A DNA stretch of 64,000 nt from Rhodospirillaceae bacterium (GCA_018674495.1 JABHAA010000047.1:23782-87781), one strand, 5' to 3'; counted from the first letter of the stretch, positions 1 to 9,277 are shown. A program made the numbers and translations. The notes: generated by a model from the sequence alone, not told the origin.

Positions 1-605
1 AATCTATGTGTGATATGGCGCCGCTTTTCCATGACCAGTGGAAATTTTACCAAGTCGGCGAAATCGATTTCTTTATTCCGGCCAATTAATTTTCGGGGCC
101 CAACCAAATAAAATTGGTCGATAAAAAGCTCGTTCACGATCAATCTTTCATCGGGTTCTGACTCATAAGAGAATGTCAAATTCAACTCACCTGATAAGAC
201 CGCGGATCGAAGCTCATCGCTATATCCCTCCGTGAACGACAATTCTAGCTCTGGATATTGATGTGAACAGGCCTCTATGAGCGGATGCAGAAGCTGCCGT
301 CCCATGGCTGGTGTAAAACCGATGTGGATACTGCCTTCTACGCGACCCGCAGTCTGGGCAACAGCGTGTTTGGCCTCCTCCACTTTGTCGATAATTTCCG
401 TGGCATAGCCAAATAATATATTCCCCGCAGCGGTCAATTCCACACCCCGAGAGTGCCGATTAAACAACTGAGCACCCAGCTCTTCTTCAAGTTTTTTTAC
501 CTGCATACCAAGTGCCGGTTGCGACACGTGGACGCGCTTGGCTGCCTCCGAGAATCGGCCAAATTCTGCCACAGCGGCAAAGTATTTTAATTGTCTGAAA
601 AACAT
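1..605 (-). CDS. LysR-family transcriptional regulator, C-terminus cut by window edge
   Basis: About 201 residues are visible from an ATG at 605, open to the left edge. The N-terminus (MFFRQLKYFAAVAEFGRF) is a typical LysR winged helix-turn-helix, with the recognition-helix stretch VSQPALGMQVKKLEEELG and the usual LFNRHSRGVELTAAG follow-on. The start of the effector-binding domain (GSIHIGFTPAMG) follows. LysR proteins bind a small effector and regulate a divergent promoter. This gene diverges from the TRAP/hydroxylase operon that starts at 880, so that operon is its likely target. A perfect palindrome lies 24 bp upstream of its start. The inducer is unknown; an aromatic acid would fit the neighbours, but this is inference. 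Confidence 0.9.
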   Translation of the reverse strand, partial: MFFRQLKYFAAVAEFGRFSEAAKRVHVSQPALGMQVKKLEEELGAQLFNRHSRGVELTAAGNILFGYATEIIDKVEEAKHAVAQTAGRVEGSIHIGFTPAMGRQLLHPLIEACSHQYPELELSFTEGYSDELRSAVLSGELNLTFSYESEPDERLIVNELFIDQFYLVGPRKLIGRNKEIDFADLVKFPLVMEKRRHITHR

Positions 606-628
606 CGCCTCAGCCCAATTTCAATTGA

Positions 629-645
629 TATAAGTATTGCTTATA
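629..645. promoter_or_regulatory. LysR-type operator palindrome
   Basis: The 17-bp stretch TATAAGTATTGCTTATA is a perfect inverted repeat (6-bp arms, 5-bp spacer) and contains the T-N11-A pattern of LysR boxes. It lies just upstream of the LysR start and about 235 bp before dctP, the usual place for an autoregulatory and activating site. Binding is inferred, not shown. Confidence 0.55.
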
Positions 646-879
646 CCAGTTGAAGCTATTTAAATTTTGAATGCCGTTCAATAGGTAATTAGAGTTGGGC
701 CATAATCAAATTGACGCCGAACTATACTTTATCGCGGGCTCATGGATTTATTGTTGGTAAATCTCAGTTAATGACGAATGCTATTCCAGCTGGGAAATCT
801 CCTGTTTTATGTCCGTGTGGTTGTTAATGCGTGAGGCAAGCTCATTATTTAAACCCGAAACGGAAAAAGGAATCCGGTC

Positions 880-1902
880 ATGATCAGCACCAGAATTGTA
901 AAATTATCCCTCGCTGCCGGCGTTGCCATGGCAGTGGCGATATCTGCGTTCACCCCGACAAAGCCGATATCAGCTAAGGAACTCCGCCTGGCGTCTTTCA
1001 CGCCCGCGCGGTCGTCTCAGGATCGTAGCGTCCTAATTCCATGGGCGAAGGAAGTCGCCAAGGTATCGGGCGGCTCACTCACGGTTAAAGTTTTCTCCGG
1101 CGGTGCGTTAGGTAAGGGCCCTGTTGGCCAGTTCAAGCGCGCCGTCGATGGGGTCGCCGATATTGCCTGGGGTCTGCCCGGGTTCACAGCCTCGGTATTT
1201 CCGCGCACCGGAATTATCGAATTTCCATTTGTCGCAGGCGATGGCATCGATGGCGTCAATAAATTGTACAAATCGATCGGCCTGTTATCCCCCGAATGGA
1301 GCAAGGTAAAGCTCCTTACGCTTTGGGTCAGCGAGCCTTTGTTCCTTATCATGAAGAAAAACCCGGTCCGCAGCACCAGCGATCTTAAGGGGATGAAGAT
1401 ACGCACGCCTTCCACATGGCAGGCTGCGGTCATCAAGGCGCTGGGCGGAAGCCCCGTCGCAATGCCGATCAGCGGTGTCTACAATGCGCTCAACCAAGAT
1501 GTCATCGATGGGGTTCTGACCGGACCCATTGGCGCACAATCGTTCAAGCTCACCGAGCTTGGTAAATACTTCACCACCGGCATTCCGTTTGGCCGCCTAC
1601 CGTTCTTTATTGCCATGAACCAAGGTTCCTGGAATGGCCTCAGCGCCGAGCACAAACAGGTGTTGGAGGCGACAACCGGCCGGTCCATGGGCCATAAAGC
1701 GACCCTCGGCCATATCCGCGAAGGCAACGTGGTTATCAACGCGCTCAAGAAGGATCCGAAAAAGACGTTCATCGAGATTTCCGGACCGGACCGGAAGAAA
1801 GCATCCAAAGTGATGGCCGGTGTGCGCGATAAGCTGATTGCCGATCTCGATAAAAAGGGCATTCCGGCGTCTGCTATCCTCGCAAAAATGCTTGCGAAAT
1901 AA
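880..1902 (+). CDS. dctP: TRAP transporter substrate-binding protein, DctP family
   Basis: Periplasmic receptor of a tripartite ATP-independent periplasmic (TRAP) importer, which delivers an organic acid or similar anion to a DctQM membrane pair driven by an ion gradient. The 340-residue length fits the family. A signal peptide is visible at about residues 1-32 (hydrophobic core LAAGVAMAVAISAF). The mature domain has DctP-like stretches such as LKGMKIRTPSTW and a conserved Arg in that segment that pairs with a substrate carboxylate in characterised members. AAAAGGA upstream serves as ribosome binding site. First gene of an operon with dctQ (25 bp on), dctM and an FAD hydroxylase, so an aromatic carboxylate is a reasonable but unproven substrate. 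Confidence 0.9.
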   Translation: MISTRIVKLSLAAGVAMAVAISAFTPTKPISAKELRLASFTPARSSQDRSVLIPWAKEVAKVSGGSLTVKVFSGGALGKGPVGQFKRAVDGVADIAWGLPGFTASVFPRTGIIEFPFVAGDGIDGVNKLYKSIGLLSPEWSKVKLLTLWVSEPLFLIMKKNPVRSTSDLKGMKIRTPSTWQAAVIKALGGSPVAMPISGVYNALNQDVIDGVLTGPIGAQSFKLTELGKYFTTGIPFGRLPFFIAMNQGSWNGLSAEHKQVLEATTGRSMGHKATLGHIREGNVVINALKKDPKKTFIEISGPDRKKASKVMAGVRDKLIADLDKKGIPASAILAKMLAK

Positions 1903-1927
1903 TGCAGGGCCGAAATTTTGACTGGAT

Positions 1928-2404
1928 ATGATTGAACGGATTTTCCGCAACTTTGCGCTTCTCGGCGGCTTCGGTCTTTTGTTGCTTCTGGCTTTGACGG
2001 TCGCGGCCGTCGTGATGCGCAAGGTGTTTGGCACGCCGCTTCTCGGTGTGTTCGATATATCGCAGATGACGCTGATCGTCATCGTGTTCAGTGGACTGGC
2101 TTATTGCGGGATCACCCGGGGGCACGTTGCGGTCGATCTGTTCAGCGATTTTTTCCCGCCAACCATCCAAAAAGTGCTGAACGTCGTGATCAATATGGTC
2201 ACGGCGGCCTTGCTCAGCATGATGGCATGGTTCACGGCCATCCGCGCCTTCGAATCCCGCGAGCTTAACGAAGCGACGATGATGATCTTCATCCCGCATT
2301 ATCCGTTTTTCCTTATCGCCGCGCTCGGTTTTGCACTGTTCGCCATCGCCAGTTTCATGCTGGCCACCGGCTACTCCGCCAAGCCGCCGGATAAGACCGA
2401 CTGA
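1928..2404 (+). CDS. dctQ: TRAP transporter small permease, DctQ family
   Basis: This 158-residue membrane protein has four hydrophobic segments, the expected DctQ layout: about residues 8-30, 45-62, 83-103 and 124-145. DctQ is the small subunit that pairs with DctM and helps dock the periplasmic receptor. It sits between dctP and dctM, and its TGA ends one base before the dctM ATG, so translational coupling is likely. The sequence is weakly conserved, as usual in this family, so the call rests on length, topology and position. Confidence 0.88.
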   Translation: MIERIFRNFALLGGFGLLLLLALTVAAVVMRKVFGTPLLGVFDISQMTLIVIVFSGLAYCGITRGHVAVDLFSDFFPPTIQKVLNVVINMVTAALLSMMAWFTAIRAFESRELNEATMMIFIPHYPFFLIAALGFALFAIASFMLATGYSAKPPDKTD

Positions 2405-2405
2405 T

Positions 2406-3719
2406 ATGGAGCTTTCGTCCGCTGTCATCGGCTACCTCGGGCTTGCCGGAATGTTTGTTCTCTTGGCGCTTCGCATGCCAGTCGGCATCGTCCTGATCCT
2501 TGTCGGCACTCTCGGTATCGCCAGTATCGCGGGCTGGAACGCGGCGATTTCGACGCTGAGCGCGGAGCCGTTTATCATCGCCGGCTCGGTACCGCTGATC
2601 ATCATTCCGCTGTTCGTATTCATGGGCAATCTGGCGGCGGTATCGGGCATGAGTCATGATTTATACGAATCGGCCCATGCTTGGTTTGGCCACAAGCGCG
2701 GTGGACTCGCTTCCGCGACCATAACCGCATGCGCTGGTTTTGCCGCGCTATCTGGATCTTCCGTGGCCTCGGCGGTCACCATGGGACAGGTCGCCCTACC
2801 GGAAATGAAACGGTTTGGCTATGATCCGCGCCTGTCCACTGGATGCGTCGCCGCCGGCGGCACTCTTGGTATTCTGATTCCACCAAGCACTGGCTTTATC
2901 GTCTATGCAATCCTGACCGAAACGTCGATTGGGAAGCTGTTCCTCGCCGGGATACTGCCCGGCATACTTCTGGCGACGCTGTTTCTTTTGGTTGTCGCTA
3001 TCGTGACCCGCATCAATCCGGCCCTCGGACCGCCTGGCCCGGCCCGGTCTCTTGACGAACGGCTCAGGGCCAGCGCCAAAGCCATCCCGATGCTGGCGAT
3101 CGTCCTGGTGACAATTGGCGGCATCTACGGTGGCATATTCACGGTCAGCGAGGCCTCCGGGATTGGTGCATTGCTGGCGCTTCTATTTGCGGTCTACCGG
3201 CGAATGCTCAACTGGGAGACTTTGCGGACGGCGCTTTTAAATACCGTGCACACCACGGCGTTCGTCTTTTTGATCGTGATTGGCGCGCATGTCTTCGCAC
3301 CGTTTCTGGCGTTTAGCGAAATTCCCCAGAACCTCGGAGCGGGCATTGCGGCGCTCGACTTCGGACGCTTTGGGATTTTGGCTGTCATCTTGATCAGCTA
3401 TGTCATTCTCGGCACCTTCATGGAGGGCTTCGCCATCTTGGTGTTGACCCTGCCGGTCGTTGACCCGTTAATTCGGCAACTCGAATTTAGTCCGATTTGG
3501 TTCGGGGTTGTAATGGTGATCGTCCTTGAGATGGGTTTGATCAGCCCGCCCGTCGGCGTCAACGTATTCGTCGTCAAGGGCATCGCCAAAGACGTGCCGA
3601 TGGGGGATATTTTTCGGGGAATTTTGCCGTTCTGGCTGGCGATGATCGTTTGCCTGATCCTGATTGTATTGTTCCCCGACATCGCAATGTTTTTGCCCCG
3701 CACCATGATCGGGGGATAA
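2406..3719 (+). CDS. dctM: TRAP transporter large permease, DctM family
   Basis: This 437-residue polytopic protein is the transport channel of the TRAP system. Family signatures are visible: the Gly/Ser-rich ACAGFAALSGSSVASAVTMG segment, the loop ALPEMKRFGYDPRLSTG, and GTLGILIPPSTGFIVYAIL. The C-terminal LVLTLPVVDPLI and GLISPPVGVNVFVVKGI are also typical of DctM. I place the start at ATG 2406, directly after the dctQ stop. The reading frame is open further upstream (to 2331), but that would overlap dctQ. A 62-bp gap separates it from the hydroxylase downstream, so all four genes may share a transcript. Confidence 0.93.
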   Translation: MELSSAVIGYLGLAGMFVLLALRMPVGIVLILVGTLGIASIAGWNAAISTLSAEPFIIAGSVPLIIIPLFVFMGNLAAVSGMSHDLYESAHAWFGHKRGGLASATITACAGFAALSGSSVASAVTMGQVALPEMKRFGYDPRLSTGCVAAGGTLGILIPPSTGFIVYAILTETSIGKLFLAGILPGILLATLFLLVVAIVTRINPALGPPGPARSLDERLRASAKAIPMLAIVLVTIGGIYGGIFTVSEASGIGALLALLFAVYRRMLNWETLRTALLNTVHTTAFVFLIVIGAHVFAPFLAFSEIPQNLGAGIAALDFGRFGILAVILISYVILGTFMEGFAILVLTLPVVDPLIRQLEFSPIWFGVVMVIVLEMGLISPPVGVNVFVVKGIAKDVPMGDIFRGILPFWLAMIVCLILIVLFPDIAMFLPRTMIGG

Positions 3720-3781
3720 CCAATAAACTGCTGAATTTTGACCAAATCGGATCAATTGAGTTCAACTGGAAGAGATAGTTA

Positions 3782-5374
3782 ATGGAAAAACGGCACCAGG
3801 TAATTATCATTGGCGGCGGTCCGGTCGGCATCGGACTGGCGGTGGAGCTTGGGCTACGTGGCATTTCCTGCGCCGTTGTCGAACAGCGTGTTGGTCTGCA
3901 CAGGATACCCAAGGGGCAAAACCTGACGCAGCGCACGCTGGAGCGCTTTTATTTTTGGGGTATCGTCGATGAACTGCGCGACGCGCGCGTCATGCCCGCC
4001 GCCTATTCCGCCAGCGGCGTCACCGCCTACAAGAATTTGATGAGCGAACATTGGTATGCGCCCCAGTACCGGGAGATCGTTAATTCCTATTATTTCCAGA
4101 ACAACGACCGCATGCCCCAATACCAGATGGAAGAGGTGTTGCGCGCCAAAGTGGCCTCCCTTTCTAACGTGGAAGTTCAATTTGGCTGGAAAGCAGAAAC
4201 AATCGAACAGGACGATAACGGCGTCCGCGTCACCATCACCGAAGAGGGCGGTTCCGGGAGCGAGATTCTGGAAGCCGATTATGTGGTTGGCTGCGACGGC
4301 GCCCATTCCACAGTTCGCCAGCAAATCGGTATAGAGCGCACGGGATCGGATTTCGATCAGATTATGGTGTTGGCGGTGTTCCGCTCGAAGGAGCTCCACG
4401 AAGGTTTGAAACGGTTTCCCGAAATCTCCACCTACCGCGTATTGGATCCGGAATTGAAGGGCTATTGGCAATTCTTTGGCCGCATCGATGTCGGTGAGGG
4501 GTGGTTTTTCCATGCCCCGGTGCCCGCCGATACCACACGCGACAATTTCGATTTCGAAGCCCTGATCCAGAAAGCCGCCGGGTTCGAATGCGCCTGCGAA
4601 TTTGATCATGTGGGTTTTTGGGACTTGCGCGTCGCCGTCGCCGATACCTATCAGGTCGGGCGCGCTTTGATTGCCGGCGACGCCGCCCACTCCCATCCGC
4701 CCTATGGCGGTTACGGTCTGAATAACGGGCTCGAGGATGTCGCCAATTTGGGGTGGAAACTGGCCGCCAAATTGGATGGCTGGGGCTCGGACGCCCTATT
4801 GCGCACCTATTCGGAAGAACGCCACCCTATTTTTAAGGAAACCGGCGAAGATTTCATCGCCGCCCGCATAGAAGAAGACCACCAGTTTCTGGACCGCTAC
4901 AATCCGGACCGCGACAAGGCCGAGTTTGAACGGGCCTGGGAAGATTTCGGCAGCGGCGGCGGCGCCCGGGTGAAGAGTTACGAGCCCAATTACGAAGGCT
5001 CATCGGTGATCGACGGGCCGCCCGGCAGCGTATGCAGCGCACACGGGTCGCACACTTATACCGCCAGGGCCGGGCATCACCTTCCGCCGCAACCATTGTC
5101 ATCGGGTAAAAATGTGTTCGAGGAATTGGGCCCCGGCTTTACGCTTCTTGCTTTAGGTTCCGAAAACGGCGCGGTCCAAGCCTTCGTGCAAGCGGCAGGT
5201 GCAAAGGGCATACCGCTAAAGGTTATCGAGGACAGCTATGACGGCGGGCGCGAAGCGTATGAAAAGCGTTTAATCCTCGTACGTCCAGATCAATACGTGG
5301 TTTGGACCGGCGATGAAGGCTCCAAAGATGCCGATGCATTGATGAGCAAGGTATCGGGGCATGCATCTCCGTAA
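3782..5374 (+). CDS. FAD-dependent aromatic hydroxylase (MhpA/PheA-like group A monooxygenase)
   Basis: This 530-residue flavoprotein monooxygenase would hydroxylate an aromatic ring using NAD(P)H and O2. Visible motifs are the Rossmann GGGPVG at residues 11-16, the DG motif (VVGCDGAHSTVRQQIG) near residue 170, and the second FAD motif GDAAHSHPPYGGYGLNNGLED (split: GDAAHSHPPY, GGYGLNNGLED) near residue 299. A C-terminal thioredoxin-like region of about 100 residues follows, as in 3-(3-hydroxyphenyl)propionate hydroxylase and resorcinol or phenol hydroxylases. The start is supported by GGAAGAG upstream. Its position behind a TRAP operon suggests the imported compound is its substrate. The exact substrate cannot be read from sequence. 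Confidence 0.88.
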   Translation: MEKRHQVIIIGGGPVGIGLAVELGLRGISCAVVEQRVGLHRIPKGQNLTQRTLERFYFWGIVDELRDARVMPAAYSASGVTAYKNLMSEHWYAPQYREIVNSYYFQNNDRMPQYQMEEVLRAKVASLSNVEVQFGWKAETIEQDDNGVRVTITEEGGSGSEILEADYVVGCDGAHSTVRQQIGIERTGSDFDQIMVLAVFRSKELHEGLKRFPEISTYRVLDPELKGYWQFFGRIDVGEGWFFHAPVPADTTRDNFDFEALIQKAAGFECACEFDHVGFWDLRVAVADTYQVGRALIAGDAAHSHPPYGGYGLNNGLEDVANLGWKLAAKLDGWGSDALLRTYSEERHPIFKETGEDFIAARIEEDHQFLDRYNPDRDKAEFERAWEDFGSGGGARVKSYEPNYEGSSVIDGPPGSVCSAHGSHTYTARAGHHLPPQPLSSGKNVFEELGPGFTLLALGSENGAVQAFVQAAGAKGIPLKVIEDSYDGGREAYEKRLILVRPDQYVVWTGDEGSKDADALMSKVSGHASP

Positions 5375-5486
5375 TAAATGGGTGGTGGATTCGATGCCGG
5401 AGCGCCCGATACCAGGGCGGATCACCAAGCACCACCCCAGCGGGCCGACAAGGCAACCGATTTCAATTTCCCGATGCCCCTGCCTC

Positions 5487-6480
5487 TCAGGCGGGCATTG
5501 CGCCGCCGGTTTTGGATTTCCTACCGAAACGAGCGTTGTGCCAAACAATAAAGGCAAGCGCCGCCACGGTCGCCGGCCAATGTACCTGCGGCGCGACGAA
5601 GATGACCAACACAGCCAGAACCGGGCGCAATGCGATTTCCCAGATCGGCAAACGCCGCATATCGAAAGCGATGACGGCACTGGAAATCAGATAGATCAGG
5701 AGAAAAAGGCGGAATTGGATGAAGAGGAAGGCGTCCCATTCGAACGCGGCACCACTTTCTTCGACAATGAGCGGAACCGGGTAATAGGCGAATACGAAGG
5801 GAATGGCGAACTTCACCATGCCGATCCTGAGCGCATACATTGCCGTTTTCATAGGTGGCGCACCTGCGATCGAAGCGGCTGCGTAGGCCGCCACGGCTAC
5901 CGGTGGTGTGATTGACGAGGCAACACCGTAATAAAAACAAAGAGATGCGCTGTTAGGACCGCGATCCCAAGGATGTGTATCGACGGGCCGAGAATCAAGA
6001 TAATTGTGAGTTAGGCCAGCAGCGTCGGCATCCCCATACCGAGAACCAACGCCGCCAACCGGCGACTGCCAAGGTAAGGAATAGATTGTCGCCCGACCCT
6101 TGCCTCACAAGCTGCCCAAAATCATTGGAAAGCCCGGTGGAGCCGAGGACGGCGACGATGATACCAACGCCCGCGATGGCCACCATTATGCGCGCGAACT
6201 GCTGGCCGCCATGGGCGAGTGCGCTGATGACAATAAGTGGGTTTCGCCTGATCGCCGGGTTAATGAAGCTCAAGGGAATGAGAACGAACAACGCCACGAG
6301 GCCCGACCCCGATGGCGACAATCCGTTGATCAATGCGGTGACAACGGTGGCGATTGGAACGACAATCATAATCAGGTTAACGACGTCCTGGAAGACCACC
6401 GCCATCTCCGCGCCCATTTCCTCAGGCTCTGTCTCGACGTTCAGCCGCCAGGAATCAAACACGACACTGGCAAAGAGGCT
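5487..6480 (-). pseudogene. Decayed fused TRAP permease (TAXI type)
   Basis: On the minus strand this stretch encodes consecutive pieces of a fused 4TM/12TM TRAP permease homologous to the intact gene at 7370-9277, split over frames. Reading 5' to 3': the piece LINGLSPSGSG, FVLIPLSFINPAIRRNP, ALAHGGQQFARIMVAIAGVG runs to about 6050. The frame then shifts, giving LVLGMGMPTLLA followed by an in-frame TAA where a Tyr codon is expected. A second shift near 5935 restores YYGVASSITPPVAVAAYAAA, which continues to a stop at 5487. The N-terminal half is missing. Two frameshifts, a nonsense codon and the lost 5' end make it non-functional. It is convergent with the FAD hydroxylase. Confidence 0.8.
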
Positions 6481-6544
6481 TGCAATCACGCCGGCCGGAC
6501 GGTGCACTTTCGAAGCGACGCGGCCCGCGGCCCAGATTGGCAGA

Positions 6545-6709
6545 GATAGCCTGCTTTCACCCCTCAAAGCCAAGGAGCAGGAACAGTTCCTTTTGTATCT
6601 GCGGCGCATCCTCGCGGCTCGCGACCCCTCATTGCAGGAGTTTCTGGATGATGATTGGGATGCCCCGGAATCGCCTCGATACAAGAAGGTTCGCAAAAAG
6701 ACCAAATAG
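6545..6709 (+). pseudogene. Possible orphan C-terminal gene fragment
   Basis: The last about 50 codons of an open frame on the plus strand read as a plausible protein tail (KEQEQFLLYLRRILAARD then PSLQEFLDDDWDAP and a basic end). No family start or N-terminal domain can be seen upstream, because that frame lies antisense to the decayed permease. It resembles the amphipathic C-terminal helix of MarR-type regulators, but this is only an impression. It may equally be chance. Confidence 0.25.
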
Positions 6710-6880
6710 CCAGCCGTTCGTAGCGCCGGTCTATTGCCATCGACACGCGATCCATCCAGATACCCTGATTCTAAAATTAACAACCCGTATTGATCGGGTT
6801 GTGCGATTTCGTCCCGACTTCAAATTGTAGTCCGTATTATCTGGAATTGGATCGATCAGGAAAATCGTCATACATTAACA

Positions 6881-6892
6881 TACAACAATAAT
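6881..6892 (+). promoter_or_regulatory. TACAACAATAAT motif, copy 1
   Basis: This copy lacks the full TTGTACAA palindrome (it reads CATACAACAATAAT). It shares TACAACAATAAT and the following CTTGAT with copy 2 at 7026, 148 bp downstream. Probable degenerate operator or duplicated promoter element upstream of the TAXI TRAP operon. Confidence 0.35.
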
Positions 6893-7025
6893 AACTTGAT
6901 TTTATCGCTGAGGAAGAATTTGGGATTTATATTAATAAATAATTTTAATTATTTCATATAGTTATGATATTTTTACAAAAATATTGAAATTCTCTTCCCG
7001 AATAACGTATGCTGTTCTCTTAAAA

Positions 7026-7040
7026 TTGTACAACAATAAT
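7026..7040 (+). promoter_or_regulatory. TTGTACAACAATAAT motif, copy 2 (candidate GntR operator)
   Basis: The sequence contains the 8-bp palindrome TTGTACAA followed by CAATAAT. The same GTACAACAA core recurs at 14711 and 17826, and TTGTACAA recurs at 17898, all in promoter regions of the same catabolic region. FCD-type GntR proteins commonly bind short palindromes with a GT...AC core. The regulator at 10436-11095 is the obvious candidate; this is inferred. Confidence 0.45.
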
Positions 7041-7369
7041 CCTTGATCATATATACACCCTATAAATAGGGATCCCAATTGTTTCGCCAGTGAGATGATG
7101 GGGAAGATCACCGATCGAAAGCCATTTGGGAGCAGGGATGGTTTCATGGCGCACCTGAATTTAGCACCAATTTCCGATAATTCGGGACCGATGCTATGGC
7201 ATTAGCGCATGGATTTCTGCGCATCCGACTTAGGTTCGGAACGATCCGTGGGCTCGGGCAGGAACCCACCTCTCAGTGTAAAATGATGGGAGCAGCCGGA
7301 GACTACAGGGATCAGGGTATGTTCAAGGGGCCGTGCCAGCCGGTCCTGTCGGTGTGACGGGAGAAGATC

Positions 7370-9277
7370 GTGCAGAGATCTGCTATCCCTGATTACATCG
7401 TTAAAACGATCGGTTTGGCCATTGCGCTGGTCGCTATCTATACGGACATGTTCGGTGTCATCGACGAGATCTATCAGCGCTCCATCACCGTCGGCGCTTC
7501 GATTATCCTGACCATCTTCGCCGTGCCTCTGGTCAGCATCTATCGGCCCGTGAATGGTATGATGCGGGCCGGGCAGTGGGCGATCGATTGTGTGCTTGCC
7601 GTTTTAATGGGACTGTCACTGTTCTGGTTCGCGACGGTGTATGACGAGCTGGAAAGCGGACTTTATGATTTTTTACCCGATGACATATTGATCGGCGCTG
7701 GTGGCTTGCTCGCGGTTCTGGAGCTGACCCGGCGGGCTTTCGGCTGGCCGCTCGCCCTGCTTTGCCTGTTCTGCATTGCCTATGCAGTGTTCGGCGAGGA
7801 TTTGCCGTGGATATTCGCCCATGGCGGCTATGATGTCGAACAGGTGATGCGCACCGTTTGGTATTCTTTCGATGGCGTTTTTGGTTTTATCGTCATTATC
7901 GTCATCACGCTGATCTTCATCTTCATCATCTTCGGCGCCGTTTTGGAGGCCACCGGGGCCGGGGCCGTTCTGTTGCGCATCGCGGTCAGTCTCACCGGTG
8001 GTTTGCGCGGCGGCCCAGCGCATGCGGCGATTGCCGCAAGCTGTTTCTTCGGCACCATATCGGGCAGCGTGTCGGCCAATGTGGTGGGCACCGGTGTGTT
8101 CACGATCCCGATGATCAAAGAGCGCGGTTTCAAGAACTCCTTCGCCGGCGGCGTCGAGGCGGCAGCTTCGTCAGGCGGCCAGTTCATGCCGCCGGTGATG
8201 GGCGCCGTTGCCTTCGTCATGGCGGACGTGACCGGCATATCCTATGTGGTGATCATCGGCGCCGCCTTGATGCCGGCATTGTTTTACTACGGCAGCCTGT
8301 TCGTTGCCGTGTGGGTGGAAGCATCGCGTAAGGGAATTGAAGCGATCCCAAAGGCCCAGCGGCAAAAGGTATCCCGCGAGGATTGGAAGATGTCGCTGAT
8401 GTTCGTCATTCCGGTCTTCGTGATCATTGGCGTGCTGGCTACCGGCCGCTCGCCGGCGGCGGCGGGATTATGGGCAACCATCGTCGGCGCCGTATTGGGG
8501 TTGATGAACCCGGTGGTTCGAAAACGCCCACAGATCTATCTCGAGGCCCTAGCCAAGGGCGGTGAGCAATGCGGGCGCATCATGGTTGCCGTGGCCGCCA
8601 TCGGTATCATTGTCGGGGTGATGAACCTGACCGGGCTCGGCATCCGGTTTTCCAACATGATCCTGGCCTTTTCCGGCGACGATTTGTTTTTCGCCCTTTT
8701 CCTGGTCGCCATTGCCAGCATGATCCTTGGCATGGGATTGCCGACCATCCCCGCCTATCTGATCATCGTGCTGATCATGGGCCAGGCGATCGAGAATCTG
8801 GGCGTGCCGAAGATGCTGGTGCATCTGTTCGTGCTCTATTACGGCGTGTTGTCAGCGATCACCCCGCCAGTGGCGATCGCCGCCTACGCGGCGGCTCCGA
8901 TCGCCGGTTCCAACCCGATGGTCACCGCCGTGCAGGCGATTAAGCTGTCTTTCGTCGGATTTATCATTCCGTTCGTGTTCATCTACAACCCGTCGTTAAC
9001 GCTGGTGGTGGGGTTTGAGACCGTTCCCTTCCTCTGGGTGGTTGCCCGCTTGACCCTGGCCATCTGGATCATGACGACAGCCTTGGGCGGCGTTGACCGA
9101 TCGCTGCTGCCCCTGTGGTCGCGTGTGGCCCGGGTGGTGCTGGGGTTGGCGGTACTGTTCAATGTCACCGAAATTCAGATTGGCGGCGCGCTGGCGGCGT
9201 TGCTGCTTTTGTTTATTGATTCCCGGCGGGCAAAAAGCGTTGGCGCGGCGGTAATCGTTGAGGGAGCGGACGGTTGA
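7370..9277 (+). CDS. Fused TRAP transporter permease, TAXI type (DctQ-DctM fusion)
   Basis: This 635-residue membrane protein combines the small (4 TM, roughly residues 1-160) and large (about 12 TM) TRAP permease subunits in one chain, the arrangement typical of TAXI systems. DctM signatures include GSVSANVVGTGVFTIPMIKE, GMGLPTIPAYLIIVLIMGQA and VLSAITPPVAIAAYAAAPIA. The start is a GTG at 7370 preceded by GGGAG. The solute receptor follows at 9336, a normal TAXI operon. A degraded relative lies upstream at 5487-6480, so the cell once had at least two such permeases here. Substrate unknown. Confidence 0.93.
   Translation: MQRSAIPDYIVKTIGLAIALVAIYTDMFGVIDEIYQRSITVGASIILTIFAVPLVSIYRPVNGMMRAGQWAIDCVLAVLMGLSLFWFATVYDELESGLYDFLPDDILIGAGGLLAVLELTRRAFGWPLALLCLFCIAYAVFGEDLPWIFAHGGYDVEQVMRTVWYSFDGVFGFIVIIVITLIFIFIIFGAVLEATGAGAVLLRIAVSLTGGLRGGPAHAAIAASCFFGTISGSVSANVVGTGVFTIPMIKERGFKNSFAGGVEAAASSGGQFMPPVMGAVAFVMADVTGISYVVIIGAALMPALFYYGSLFVAVWVEASRKGIEAIPKAQRQKVSREDWKMSLMFVIPVFVIIGVLATGRSPAAAGLWATIVGAVLGLMNPVVRKRPQIYLEALAKGGEQCGRIMVAVAAIGIIVGVMNLTGLGIRFSNMILAFSGDDLFFALFLVAIASMILGMGLPTIPAYLIIVLIMGQAIENLGVPKMLVHLFVLYYGVLSAITPPVAIAAYAAAPIAGSNPMVTAVQAIKLSFVGFIIPFVFIYNPSLTLVVGFETVPFLWVVARLTLAIWIMTTALGGVDRSLLPLWSRVARVVLGLAVLFNVTEIQIGGALAALLLLFIDSRRAKSVGAAVIVEGADG

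Larger units (their letters stand above)
6710..7369. other. AT-rich intergenic and promoter region, no gene
   Basis: No convincing gene is present. Positions about 6840-7070 are far more AT-rich than the surroundings, with long A/T runs. Two copies of a TACAACAATAAT motif, each followed shortly by CTTGAT, lie in it (annotated separately). The region from 7150 returns to normal composition and would be a long leader for the TRAP permease at 7370. The AT-rich block resembles the ones in front of tctC and the sulfatase locus. Confidence 0.6.

Noticed and set aside
1265..1272. TTGTACAA inside dctP
   Set aside because: It is within a conserved coding region (LYK codons) and not at a promoter; treated as chance.
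6962..7147. 61-codon minus-strand frame in the AT-rich region
   Set aside because: No ribosome site and no family resemblance; it lies in a very AT-rich promoter region.
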